The notes under the pieces are model-generated. The model saw only the letters and a list, made by a program, of their open reading frames with translations. It was not told where the DNA came from and did no database searches. This document shows positions 46,146 to 57,410 of a stretch of DNA of 64,000 nucleotides, piece by piece. This DNA comes from Austropuccinia psidii. Taxonomy: Eukaryota; Basidiomycota; Pucciniomycetes; Pucciniales; Sphaerophragmiaceae. How positions within the stretch are numbered: position 1 is the first letter of the stretch; every line of letters begins with the position of its first letter. The position numbers were made by a program, and so were the translations under genes. The stretch is taken from the NCBI GenBank assembly GCA_023105745.1, contig JALGQZ010000013.1, positions 5,429,501 through 5,493,500 on the forward strand. Direction: 5' to 3'.

Positions 46146-46150
46146 TATTA

Positions 46151-46345
46151 CATAAACATAGGTTGATGTAAAATGAACCATAGGTTAATTTAAAATAAAA
46201 CATAGGTTGATATAAATTCAACCATAGGTTGATATAATATCAACCATATGCCGATGTAAAATCAACCATACGTTGATGTAATATCCACCACAGGTTGATT
46301 TAATATCAAAAATAGGGTTATGTAATACCAAAAAACATTTGAGTT
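46151..46345 (+). repeat. Left-arm A repeats
   Basis: About eight degenerate units around CATAGGTTGATATAAAATCA. They are the reverse complement of the long array at 57411-58680, but fewer and more diverged. Confidence 0.7.
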
Positions 46346-46399
46346 GGTATATGAACTTGTCATGATGAGGGATCAATTTTTAATTACAGGGTATCCATT

Positions 46400-46745
46400 C
46401 CCCACCAAGGGTGATCAACTGAGAATCATGTGGAATGAATTCCTCATCATGTGGAATGAATACCTTATCATGTGGAATGAATTCCTCATCATGTGGAATC
46501 AATTACTTATAATGTGGAATGAATTACTCATCATGTGAAATAAATTCTTCATTATGTGAAATCAATTCCTCATCATGTGAAATCAATGCCTCATCATGTG
46601 AAAAAATTCCTCATCAGGTGGAATCTATTCCTCATTGTGTGAAATTAAACTCACATCATTTGGAATCAATGCCCAATCATGGGGAATCAATTCACCATCA
46701 TGTGAAATCAATTCCTCATCATGTGGAATAAATGCATCATCATGA
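46400..46745 (+). repeat. Left-arm B repeats
   Basis: About 16 units of 21 bases around AATTCCTCATCATGTGGAATG. Because 21 is a multiple of three, a spurious frame MWNEFLI repeats at 46344-46538. Inverse counterpart at 56340-57340. Confidence 0.75.
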
Positions 46746-46814
46746 GTGACCGTGTAGAATGAAAAAAAATTAACTGTAATCTGGACAAAATCAACCAATG
46801 GTTGATGTAAAACC

Positions 46815-46930
46815 ATTTTTAACACTGTTCAAACAGGTTTGAACACTGTTCATATAGGTTTTAACACTGTTCAAATAGGCTGGAACAGTGTTCAAATGGG
46901 TTTGAACACTGCTCAAATAGGTTTGTCAAG
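46815..46930 (+). repeat. Left-arm C repeats
   Basis: Five 21-base units with the palindromic core TTGAACACTGTTCAA. The right arm has the same class at 55806-56215. Confidence 0.75.
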
Positions 46931-47178
46931 AGTACTATGACTGTCCTCAGTAGAAAGAGATAATATAACAAGATATTATAGCCACAAATTCAAATATAAT
47001 TATTAAAAATAATTATATATAAAAGAAATAAATTTAATCATTATTATATAAAATAATAATAAAAAAAATAATAATTATAATAAATCAAAATTATTCTATT
47101 ATTGCTATAGTCACTGACAATTATAACAATAAGAAGTGTAAAGCTTCTAATGAGACAATTACATGTGGAAAATATAGA
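46931..47178. other. AT-rich interior of the foldback-like element, left part
   Basis: No reading frame or known repeat; mostly AAT and TATA runs. It is separated from the right part of the interior by the copia insertion. Confidence 0.5.
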
Positions 47179-47183
47179 TATTT

Positions 47184-47751
47184 TGACGTCATTATGAACT
47201 GCACCATGCAATTAAGGTTTACAGTTGTGATCTCAACCAACACCATGCGCATATACTCATCATCCAATATTTAACAACCGGGTTCAAGAAGGAAGAAGAA
47301 GGGGAAACCAGTCTTTTTCTCAATCAATTCTTATTGCCAAAAACTAGCTTCTCTGTATACATTATTAAATTTACTCTGTTATTCAAAACACCCATTTCTA
47401 CTAATAATTGAACTAGCTAGTAAAAATCAAAGAACTGAATAAGCTAGAGCTATTACTAGTGGAGGTAATTACTTTCATTTAATATTCAAGTTATAAGGCA
47501 GACATTAACAAATAGGTACAATGACTAATAGGCTAGTAGTATACTCGACAACCCAGTGTTCAGTCAAAGATTTTTTGTCTAGTCTAATATTATATTTAAC
47601 GTGCTGTTTAAAGGTATACTACCATTATTTAACTCATGTAAATACAACAAATCACACTTACACAACATGTTTTTTATGTTTAAAAGTTACTGCTACTGAC
47701 TTTTGTATGCTGTTGCAATAAAGCGTTTAACACTCATTAAAACCTACTACA
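47184..47751 (+). repeat. 5' LTR of the copia element
   Basis: 568 bases; contains the palindrome TGACGTCA at its very start, and GCAATAAAG near the end that could serve as a polyadenylation signal. A plus-strand frame at 47521-47721 recurs in the other LTR and is not a gene. Confidence 0.92.
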
Positions 47752-47769
47752 TGGTAGTGAGAGTTGTTG
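47752..47769 (+). other. Primer-binding site of the copia element
   Basis: TGGTAGTGAGAGTTGTTG follows the LTR end CA. The first bases TGGTA fit the 3' end of initiator methionine tRNA used by many copia elements, but the rest was not checked. Confidence 0.5.
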
Positions 47770-47820
47770 CTTAACACATCAAAAGTCAGAGTCAGAACAG
47801 AATATACAGATAAATACGTC

Positions 47821-48707
47821 ATGGCATCATCGTCAAATCCTAAAGTCCTCACATCAATCCAAGATAAACCTATCATCAAATCATTTATATATATGATGAC
47901 AGCTCCTCAAAAATGAGGGTAAAAATGCTGAATGGTCAAAATTGGATGCAGTGGTTTGAACAACTCACGTTTCTATTCACTTATAAAGGATACAATGATC
48001 TATTCAATGAGGAATGAATGAACAGCAACAAAATGCTTCCAGGATACAAAGTTAAAAATGCGTTTGCCATGTCTACACTGTACAGCACTGTACATGAAGA
48101 CCTTCAACTGCTTTTTTATGATAAAAAAGATTTTGTCGAAGCCATTAGAACACTTAGTGAAGCATGTGGCCAAACCTCGGTAATCTTGCTGTGCGATAGC
48201 CTCTTTGAAATGGACACAACCTATGATCCTGACACATTGGTAAAGGCACATGTTCTACGATTTCAGAAAAATTACACAACATTCAAATGTTTAGTTGCTA
48301 ACACAACTAAACTTGTAAACATCACAGAAGGTGCTGCAGCAGGGTTCCTACTGCGCAGTCTCAAACATGATGACAGTTTAACCAGTCTTGTTCAAAACTT
48401 ATACAATATTGAACCATTCAATATACAAACTGTGGTTAAAAGTTTTTTATCTGAACATATGCGAAGTAACTCAGGGAACAATGACACTGTCCTCAATGTA
48501 TCCAACTTGAAGAATCAAAAAAGCAAGTTCCAACAAAAACAAAAACAACCCAACAAACAAACATTGTCAGGGGCCATGCCAACAAAAATGAGTAAGGAGG
48601 ATGTTTTTGACAAACGAATTAAACAAATGGAATCAAATATTCAACTCCTACTAAAGCTACATAACAGGGACTCCATGAACCAAGCTGACGAAGGCTCATC
48701 ACTATAA
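47821..48707 (+). pseudogene. Gag of the copia element (frameshift and stop)
   Basis: ATG at 47821 opens MASSSNPKVLTSIQDKP. A frameshift near 47910-47925 leads to NGQNWMQWFEQLTFLF, then TGA at 48015-48017. The frame is open from 48018 to 48707 (residues ending SMNQADEGSSL). This has the form of a copia Gag: a Trp-containing N-terminus, helices (HVLRFQKNYTTFKCLVANTT, LRSLKHDDSLTSLVQNLY) and a Lys/Gln-rich tail. No zinc knuckle is visible. Confidence 0.75.
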
Positions 48708-50345
48708 TCAACTGATGATGATGTCAACAGCAAAAGTGGGTTTTATGTAGGAGAAGGATTAAATCAGGTTGCCAACAACAAATTGACTCAAACATTTATA
48801 CTTGACACTGGCTCCTCAACCATAACTATCTCACATTTCAAACTACTCATAGATCCTAAACCCTCAAAAATGTCGGTGATGACATTCTCTGGCTCTGCTG
48901 CCATTACTCACACTGGGAAGCTGAACCTGAATGGAACCATTATCCAGCCTGTATTTTACGCACCGAATGGAAACACCAATCTTATATCACTATCACAGCT
49001 TGAAGACCAAGGCATCAGGGCTTTTCACAAAAATCAAAAACTGATACTCAAAAGCGGTGACAAGATTGTAATGGAATTTCCCAGGAAAGGGAAACTATAC
49101 ATCTCGTGTATCAAACCCTCAATAACCCATGTGGAAATCTCATCCAATAAAGATTGGCACATCCTACTAGGACACCCATCTGATGAATATCTTAAGAAAT
49201 TCCTAAAATACAACAACATTCCTAGTCTCGACACCAAATACGCAACCAAGTGTGAAATCTGCACTCAGTGAAAACTGAAGAAAGCCCCCCACAAGAATCC
49301 CATTCCTGCAGGACGTAGACCATTCAAAAAAATCCACTTTGACCTACTTGAAATTGAACCCTATGCAAAAAACTCAGCACAATACGTACTGGTAATAATC
49401 AATAACTCCTCACGGTTTAATAGAATAATGCTATTAACAAATAAGTATCAGGCCAAGACAAACCCGATTAGTTTCATTAGGGAGATAAAAAACAAAACAG
49501 GGAACTATCCATCGTACCTACACTCTGACCGAGGAGGAGAGTTCTCATCAACCAAGTTTATGACAGAATGCGGCAAGCTGGGAATATCTTTTGAACAAGG
49601 ACCTGCTGACAGCCCTCAATCAAATGGTATTGCAGAAAGATTCAATCAATCACTACTGATAAAAATATGCTGCCTACTAGCCCAATGCACTCTTCCGATT
49701 AACTTTTGGGACGAAGCCGCTAATCATGCATCCACAATTATCAACCTACTCCCATCAAGAGCCCTTAACTGGAAATCTCCTGTCAGTATACTTAAAAGTC
49801 ATGAAATGCTGATTGAACCGCTAAGACAAATCAACTCACTGATACCATTCGGTATCAAGGTATTTGTGCACCAACAACACAAGCCAAAACCACTACCTCC
49901 CTCAAAGCCTCTCCTATATCTTGGGTATGAAAAGTACTCCGACGCCATGCGTTTTTTTGACCTCACATCAAGAAAAATCATAGTTAGCAGAGATTTCTCC
50001 ATAACCCAGCTCACATTTGAATATGGAAGTAAGAAGGTCCTAAAAAAGGATCCCATCACTCTACCAACAAGCGAAATCAGCCCTCTACAATACAAACCGT
50101 CAGATTTGATAATAATAGAACCTCTCTTCACTTCAACAACCACCGCACTCGACACACCTAACACCAGCATGGCAGACCCTAACCCACTTAGACCTCCAGC
50201 TACAGTGGAGCCAGATAAAGATCATCCAAATTCAACCATTCAGGAAACCCAACGAGAAAAAACAAAAAAAGGTTATACTTATGTTCCTCACTATTCCACT
50301 GCTCCAAGGAATATTGAAAGCAGAATAAGTACAACAACATCATAA
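48708..50345 (+). pseudogene. Protease and integrase of the copia element
   Basis: Same frame as gag. The protease loop is FILDTGSSTITI at about 48799. The pre-integrase finger is HILLGHPSDEY with CEIC, where TGA at 49269-49271 interrupts. The core has FDLLE near 49339, HSDRGGEF near 49525 and NGIAERFNQS. Exactly 35 residues separate Asp and Glu. The stretch from 50090 to 50345 is a disordered linker. Catalytic residues are intact; one stop and the C-terminal frameshift inactivate the polyprotein. Confidence 0.85.
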
Positions 50346-50425
50346 ACAAAACTAACCAAAATCAACAAAAAAATCAAAATACAATACATCTTATTGACAA
50401 CTCTGAAACTGAAGGAGAAGCTGTC

Positions 50426-51378
50426 ATGCTAAACAAAACTATCACAATCTCTGAGGCATTGTCAAACAAAGAGGAGCTTCATCACTGGAAAAGTGCAATG
50501 GAAGAAGAATTCAAATCTCTGACCACAAAAAACACCGGCATGCTCATACCACCCCCCAAGGATGAAAAAATCATCGGAGGTATGTGGCGTCTAGTGAAGA
50601 AGAAGAATGAGTATGGAGAAACCACAAGGTACAAAGCACAATGGGTGTGTTTTGGGAATCATCAAGAGCACATGCTCCATTACTTCGACACTTACTTGTC
50701 TGTTGCCAGAAACAAATCGCCAAAGATCCTATTATCAATGGCTATGAATAGAGATATGCACATATTTCAGTTCGATGTTGAAACTGCATTTCTCTATGGA
50801 GTAATTGATGCTCCAGTCTATGTCTCACAGGTGTCAAACTTTGAAATACCAGGGAAAGAATCATGGGTGTGGAAACTTAACAAGTCTCTCTATGGCACTA
50901 AACAAGCACCTCACCAATGGCATTCTCATCTGTCATCAACGTTAAACAACATCGGAATGTATTCGTGCGACAGTGATGAATCACTATTCTTCAACAAATA
51001 AAAAACCATTTACATTCATATGCACGTTGACGATGGACAAGTAGTTGGTGAGTCAAGAGAAGACATTGAAACGATGCTAAGAAAACTATCCCAAACATAC
51101 AAACTAAAAATAAACGAAAGACCAAACCAACACCTGGGGTACACACTTGAATGGAATAATTAATCACTAACGATGCACCAAGAAGATTTCTGCAAGAAAA
51201 TACTTGATGAATTTAACCTGACCAACTCAAACCCCATCAAGACTCCTGCACCTATGAACCTCAGACATGTACTAGAAGCCAAATCTCCCTCAATCAAAGC
51301 AAGCTATGTACAGAAAGCCATTGGAATGTTGAGCTACCTTGCGCTTCATACCAGACCAGGTATAGCGTTCATGGTGAA
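50426..51378 (+). pseudogene. Reverse transcriptase of the copia element, 5' part
   Basis: The frame differs from integrase, so a frameshift lies between 50345 and 50426. Motifs are HHWKSAMEEEFKSL, FQFDVETAFLYGVIDAPVYVSQ (first catalytic Asp) and LYGTKQAPHQWH. TAA at 50999-51001 precedes the catalytic box, which reads HVDD instead of YVDD (51022-51033). A further TAA lies at 51160-51162. QEDFCKKILDEFNLTNSNPIKTP and AIGMLSYLALHTRPGIAFMVN follow before the solo LTR. It would synthesise cDNA. Confidence 0.85.
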
Positions 51379-52800
51379 TGTCAGCCTGTGACTCAAAACC
51401 AGAGCACAAGCATGACAGCCAATATACCATAAATCAATGGTATAGCCAAGATACCACCAAAACATGGAGCTGAGCCAAATCAGCTCAAAAGGTATCAAAA
51501 GAAAGAGGAAACTCACCCCTTTCTGAAAATACAAGTCCCATCACCATAGGACAAGAAATAACAAAGTTATTCCTGCTCAAAGTTATTGCTGAGCATAAAC
51601 CTTAATTTTCACCTCTCATCTAAAATCTAGAAGGAGAGGCTTAACCCCATCAAATGGGTACTCAAAATGAAGCTCTAAGCCAGGGCTATCCAATGGTACC
51701 AGCCAAACTGAGCTAGCACCAGTATTACTTGAGTTATGGTCAAATTCAGGCCAAATAAGGGTGAACAAAACATTCACCTCTCATCTAACTTCTACAGTTT
51801 TAGTGTGGGATACTTGAAGTGGGGTCTTTTTGGAAAGAGCACAATCAGGGCTATCTGATGGTGCCATCCACTTCTCCATATCTCAACTATAACAAAAGTT
51901 ATGAGGCAAACAAGCTCAATACAGCTTTTTGCCCAAACCACGCCTATGTACAAAAAACCTTGTACATGGGATAACTTTGTCATATTTAATGATAACCATA
52001 CCAAATTGGGTATCATTGTGTAGAGCCTATACAGGGCTATCTAATGAATCAACTTTGAGCATGATATCTCAAAAACTGACAGAGTTATGGCTATTTGAAG
52101 GTTATAATCCCACAATATGACCAATACAGCTGTATTATGACAGGATACAGTTGTACTCTGATTATGAGGTGTCAAACAGACGCTGAAGCCTATTTATACT
52201 TCAATACCTCATAACTAAGTCAAATACAGAGGTCCATACAGGTTCTGTACAGTTTCTGACGCGTCAGAAGCACCAGAACACACCTGTAAACTCCATTGGT
52301 GAAAAATTTCACCCTGTATAGGGTAAAAATGACTACTTGTGGTTCTAAAACCACATTTCAACCCAATACTAGCCTGTATTGAGTGTATAGAACCACAAAC
52401 CAGCCCACAGTAGTGAAAATTTTCACTCCGTGGTCGTGTGCAGAGGTAAACCACCTCCCACTACCCCAGAACAAGATAAAAGGAGGCTTTGCCTCACCAG
52501 GAAGCAAATCCAGCATCCTGTTCTTGATATTCTTACGTGGTATAACTTCTTAAAAAGGAAGTGATACTCTTAGAATTTAACAGGTATACTTTAAGTTAAG
52601 TATTGTAGGGTTTGCTATTGTAAACCAACAGGCAAACACTGCACCCAGGGCTATCAGCAGTACTCACCATCACTAAATTATTTTAGTATAGCCCTTTTTC
52701 ACTCATATTCTCACTATAATATCATCATTATTTTCGTGTCACACTCAGAGTTATAGCTTTTATTATCATTCTGAAGCTATATCATAGAGTCACCCTGACA
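51379..52800 (+). repeat. Solo C-family LTR inside the copia element
   Basis: 1422 bases from TGTCAGCC to CTGACA, flanked by perfect GTGAA (51374-51378 and 52801-52805). It is more diverged from C in its last third. Removing it and one GTGAA restores the copia frame. Confidence 0.95.
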
Positions 52801-53415
52801 GTGAACGTACTGTCGCAACACGTCAACAAACCCACAAGTGCAGTCTGGCAGTTAATAAAACATGTACTAAGGTACCTAAAAGGAACAAGCCGAATGGGTA
52901 TTAAGTACACCAAAGATAATAACCAAATAGCAGACCTGATTGGGTGGGCAGATGCAGACTATGCCAATTCCACCATCACACGCAAGTCAACCTCCGGCTA
53001 TGTTATTACTCTATTTGGAAATACAGTTTCATGGTCTACAAAAAAGCAATCAATAGTGGCACAATCAACAACTGAAGCTGAATTTGTCGCGTTTAATAAA
53101 TGTGCAAAACAGGTATCATGGATGTCCAACTTGCTGAATTCAATAGAAATAGACATTCGTACTCCAGTACTGCTAAATGACAATGCAGGTGCTGTTTTCA
53201 TAGCAAAAGAAGCAAAGTTAAACTCCAACTAAAAACATATTGAAATAATATTTCAATATGTAAGAGACCTGATCAAAAGGAAACTGAAGAAAATCACACA
53301 CATCTCTACCCAATTGATGATTTCTGACATACTAACGAAACCGCTTGCTAAAACAAAGCTAACTGAACAGAGGAAGATGCTAAAAATGATTGACAAAGTA
53401 CAGATAAACGGGGGG
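52801..53415 (+). pseudogene. RNase H of the copia element and polypurine tract
   Basis: The frame continues from 51378. WQLIKHVLRYLKGT, WADADYANSTITRKSTSGY, STKKQSIVAQSTTEAEFVA and LLNDNAGAVFIAKE carry the expected Asp, Glu and Asp. TAA at 53230-53232 cuts the end, after which KHIEIIFQYVRDLIKR and DILTKPLAKTK remain readable. CGGGGGG at 53409-53415 is the polypurine tract before the 3' LTR. Confidence 0.85.
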
Positions 53416-53983
53416 TGACGTCATTATGACCTGCACCGTGCAATTAAGGTTTACAGTTGTGATCTCAACCAACACCATGCGCATATACTCATCATCCAAT
53501 ATTTAACGACTGGGTTCAAGAAGGAAGAAGAAGGGGAAACCAGTCTTTTTCTCAATCAATTCTTATCGCCAAAAACTAGCTTCTCTGTATAAATTATTAA
53601 ATTTACTCTGTTATTCAAAACACCCATTTCTACTAATAATTGAACTAGCTAGTAAAAATCAAAGAACTGAATAAGCTAGAGCTATTACTAGTGGAGGTAA
53701 TTACTTTCATTTAATATTCAAGTTATAAGGCAGACATTAACAAATAGGTACAATGACTAATAGGCTAGTAGTATACTCGACAACCCAGTGTTCAGTCAAA
53801 GATTTTTTGTCTAGTCTAATATTATATTTAACGTGCTGTTTAAAGGTATACTACCATTATTTAACTAATGTAAATACAACAAATCACACTTACACAACAT
53901 GTTTTTTATGCTTAAGAGTTACTGCTACTGACTTTTGTATGCTGTTGCAATAAAGCATTTAACACTCATTAAAACCTAATACA
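53416..53983 (+). repeat. 3' LTR of the copia element
   Basis: 568 bases, matching 47184-47751 with few substitutions (such as GAACTG to GACCTG near the start). Confidence 0.92.
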
Positions 53984-53988
53984 TCTTT

Positions 53989-55324
53989 AACCACTTATAG
54001 ATAATATATAAATATTACTTAAAAAAGAATTATAACATAAACTGTGCAGAAATAATTCTTATAGAAAAATTCTATATAAAAAAACTAATAATAGATAAAA
54101 AAATATAGAATTATTGGGAAAAGCTTACTTATAATATAAATTGATACAACAATTCAAATACAACAGTTCTCATAAGAAATAATTATTATAAGTTAAAAGC
54201 ATGGAAAACATCAATATTTTAAATGATAAAACAACTTTTTATGATAAAAAATATGATTAAAGAGTTTCTGAGAGGAATTTGTGGATTTTAGAAGATATTT
54301 AAAATGACAATTTTACAAAATAAAATATATTATTGATGATTATAACAATAATCTTAATTACATGTTTTAAATCCTTTAATTTACAATTAATAAAGAATAA
54401 AATACTTAAGAGTTACTTTTAATAATAAGATTTTATATATAATAAAGCTTTACCTGTTTAAATGTCTAATATGATTGGATTGATAATTGATTATGGACAA
54501 CAACAGTTATGAAATGACTCTTTTTATGTCTTCAGAGCAGCTCTCATGATTCATAATGGATATTTAATTCAAATTTAAAGTTACCAGTGTTATTATTACC
54601 TCCAAGTAACTTTAATCCTCATTTCTTAGATTATTTATTTCAAGTCTTGATATGAACTGGGTTTCTTTATATTAAACTTCATCACATGAAAAACTTAAAA
54701 ATAGAGTTTCAAGCAGACATCTTTTAAACTCAATTTTGAATTAATTTTCAAAGAAATCTTAATTTTCTTTAAGTACATATAAAAGAGTCAATTTCCAGGC
54801 CAATTACCCAGAAACTCTGTTTATGAAATATACTTCAAATTTACTTTATATATAGATTGAATCAAATTGTAAGCTGTGTGCAATTTTCAAGCAAATCCAT
54901 TGAGAACTGTATTTTGAATGAGTTTTTGAAGTTATTACTATTTTTCCATGTAAAATAGCAATATACACTAAACCTTCACCTTTGACAAGGTTTTAAAACT
55001 TGTGACCTCAAGGGTTTAAGTGTTTTCAAGCTTTTTAAGCTTAATTAAATTTTTGCCAGTTCTCAAAACCTTAATTTCAAGCCTGAATATTGGGATTTAC
55101 CCTTTGGAAGCTTGAAATTCCTGTCCAAATTGGCATAAAACCTGTTTAAACTTTAAGGTTGGATCAAAGTCTAATATTAAAGTGTAAATGAGGTTGAAAA
55201 TCCGCCCATACAGGTGGAAAGCCTTAATTGAATCCTTGCAGATCCAAGAAGCTAGGTACCCCAGCTGTGTTTGGTCTTTTTCCTTTGTCCCACCTTTTTG
55301 CATGGCTTTTGCCCTTTTATTTAT
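53989..55324. other. AT-rich interior of the foldback-like element, right part
   Basis: No coding frame of note; the minus-strand frame at 55097-55303 is short and unrecognised. Part of it may belong to the H repeat, whose inner end could not be located. Confidence 0.45.
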
Positions 55325-55799
55325 TTAAAGCCATACTCTGGCCTTTAACACTGTCAAATTGAGCTCATGCAGGATTTACATTCTGTATGGCGAATCCTGA
55401 GCCAATTCAGTAAATATACACAACACCTCAATTTTAACTAAAATTTTGGTAAGCTTGCATAAACCTTATGCAACTTCAAATTTAAGCTTATTTAAGGTAA
55501 AATTTAGCAATTTTAATTTTTTTTTTAAAAAGTTACTTGAGTACTGTGAGATTATTAAATCTTCCAATAACATAAGAAATAAGCATTTTTTGGTATAAAA
55601 CCCTGTAGATGTATGCTAGGGCTTTTTTGGTGTAGAATCCAAAAATGACATAATATTTGTAACTTTGTTTATCCAAAATAAAGTTAATTTTTTTTTGGAT
55701 ATTTTTTATTTTGAATTCAATTGAAAAGTCTATTGAAGACTAAATCAGGTGTATATAAAATCATTTGTGGCCTTATGGGTATGTTATACATACCTCACA
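55325..55799 (-). repeat. H repeat, second copy
   Basis: The minus strand from 55799 reads TGTGAGGTATGTATA and matches 9986-10442. The outer terminus is the same in both copies; the inner end is undetermined because the 9986 copy is truncated. Confidence 0.6.
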
Positions 55800-55805
55800 G
55801 CATCA

Positions 55806-56215
55806 CATTTGAACACTTTTCAAATAGTGCTGAACACTGTTTGAATATATTCAAACACCGTTCAAAGAGGGCTGAAAACTGTTCAAATAGGCTTGAAGAT
55901 TGTTCAAATAGGTTTGAACACTGTTCAAATAGGTTTGAAAACTGTTCAAATAGGTTTGAACACTGTTCAAATAGGTTTGAACACTGTTCAAATACGTTTG
56001 AACAGTGTTCAAACAGCTTTGAAAACCTTGTTCAGAAAGCTTTGAACACTGTTCAAACATCTTTGAGAACACTGTTTAGACAGCTTTGAACACTGTTTGC
56101 ACAGCTTTGAGAACACTTTTCAGAAATCTTTGAACACTGTTAAAAAACCTTTGAGAAAACTGTTCAAACAGCTTTGAACAGTGTCCAATCCTATTTGAAC
56201 ATTGCTCAAAATGGT
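55806..56215 (+). repeat. Right-arm C repeats (21-base palindromic units)
   Basis: About 19 units of TTTGAACACTGTTCAAATAGG and variants. The core is a perfect inverted repeat, and the unit is a multiple of three. Both strands therefore give seven-residue repeat peptides (CSNRFEH on plus, LNSVQTY on minus). These are a by-product, not evidence of a gene. Confidence 0.85.
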
Positions 56216-56339
56216 TTTACATCAACCATTGGTTGATTTCAACCAGATTACGCTTATTTTTTTTCCATTATACACAATTAAGAATTGAGTCTCCATGTTG
56301 TGGGACTTATTACAGATGATGAGAAACTTATTACAATAG

Positions 56340-57370
56340 ATTTAAAATTGTTTAAAATAGTGACCAGTTGATTTCCCATGACAAAGAATTGATTCCACAT
56401 GATGGGGAATTGATACCCAAGGATACAAGATTGATTCCACATCATGAGCCATTCCTTTCACATGATGGGGAATGGAGTCCACATGGTGACTAATTGATTT
56501 TAAATGATGGCGAATTAATTCTAAATGATGGCAAATACATGATAAGGAATTATTTCCACAGGATGGGGAATCAATTACACAGGATGGAAAATTGATTTCG
56601 TGTGATGTGGAATTGAATTTCCATGATGCGCGATTGATTTCATATGGTGGGGAATTGATTGCTCATGACAAGGCACTGATTCCACATGATGAGGAATTGC
56701 TTACACATGATGGTGAATTTCTTCCTCATGATCCGGAATTGATTCCAAATAATGAAAATTTAATTTCACATTATTGGGAATTAATTTCACGCAATGAGGA
56801 ATACATTCCACATTATGTGGAATTTTTTCACATGATGAGGCATTGCTTTCAAATGATGAGGAATTGATTTCACATGATGAGTAATGCATTCCACATCATA
56901 AGGAATTGATTCCACATGATGAGGAATACATGATAAGGAATCATTTACCCATGTTGGGGCATCCATTCCGCATGATGAGGAATCAATCTAAAATCATGAG
57001 GCATTTCTTTCAAATGATGAGGATTTGATTTGACATGATGAAGAGTTGATTTGACATGATGTGTACTTCATTCCACATTATAGGGAATTGATACCACATG
57101 ATAAGGAATCGATTACACATTCTGGGGAATCAATTCCCCATTATCAGGAATTAATTCCAAATGATGAGAAGTTGATTCCTAATGATGTGAAATTGATTTC
57201 AAATGATCAGGAATTTATATTGCATGATTAAGAATTGATTTCACATGATGAGTAATCCATTCCTCAGTATAAGGAATTGATTCAACACTATGAGGAATTA
57301 ATTACACATGATTCTCAGTTGATCACCCATGGTGGGGAATTAATACCACATAATTGAAGATTAATCCCTC
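56340..57370 (+). repeat. Right-arm B repeats (about 21-base units)
   Basis: About 45 degenerate units near ATTGATTTCACATGATGAGGA, reverse complement of the left-arm class. Units vary in length and sequence, older in appearance than the A array. Confidence 0.8.
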
Positions 57371-57410
57371 ATGATGACAAATCGATATACCAATTCAAAC
57401 CTTGATTTGT

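Larger units (their letters stand above)
47184..53983 (+). mobile_element. Ty1/copia element, full length, carrying a solo C-family LTR
   Basis: LTRs of 568 bases (47184-47751 and 53416-53983), each TGACGTCATTAT to CACTCATTAAAACCTA(C/A)TACA, differ at only a handful of sites. Domain order is gag, protease, integrase, RT, RNase H, which defines copia. The flanks TATTT (47179-47183) and TCTTT (53984-53988) agree at four of five bases, a probable decayed target duplication. A C-family solo LTR (51379-52800) sits at the RT/RNase H boundary. Scattered stops and frameshifts make it inactive. Confidence 0.93.

Noticed and set aside
46344..46538. Repeat peptide with MWNEFLI units
   Set aside because: Produced by 21-base B repeats of the left arm; not a gene.
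47521..47721. 66-codon frame repeated at 53753-53953
   Set aside because: Inside both copia LTRs; repeated only because the LTRs are identical.
55721..56089. Repeat protein with CSNRFEH heptads
   Set aside because: The frame follows from a 21-base palindromic repeat and is equally open on the other strand; no start context or non-repeat domain supports it.
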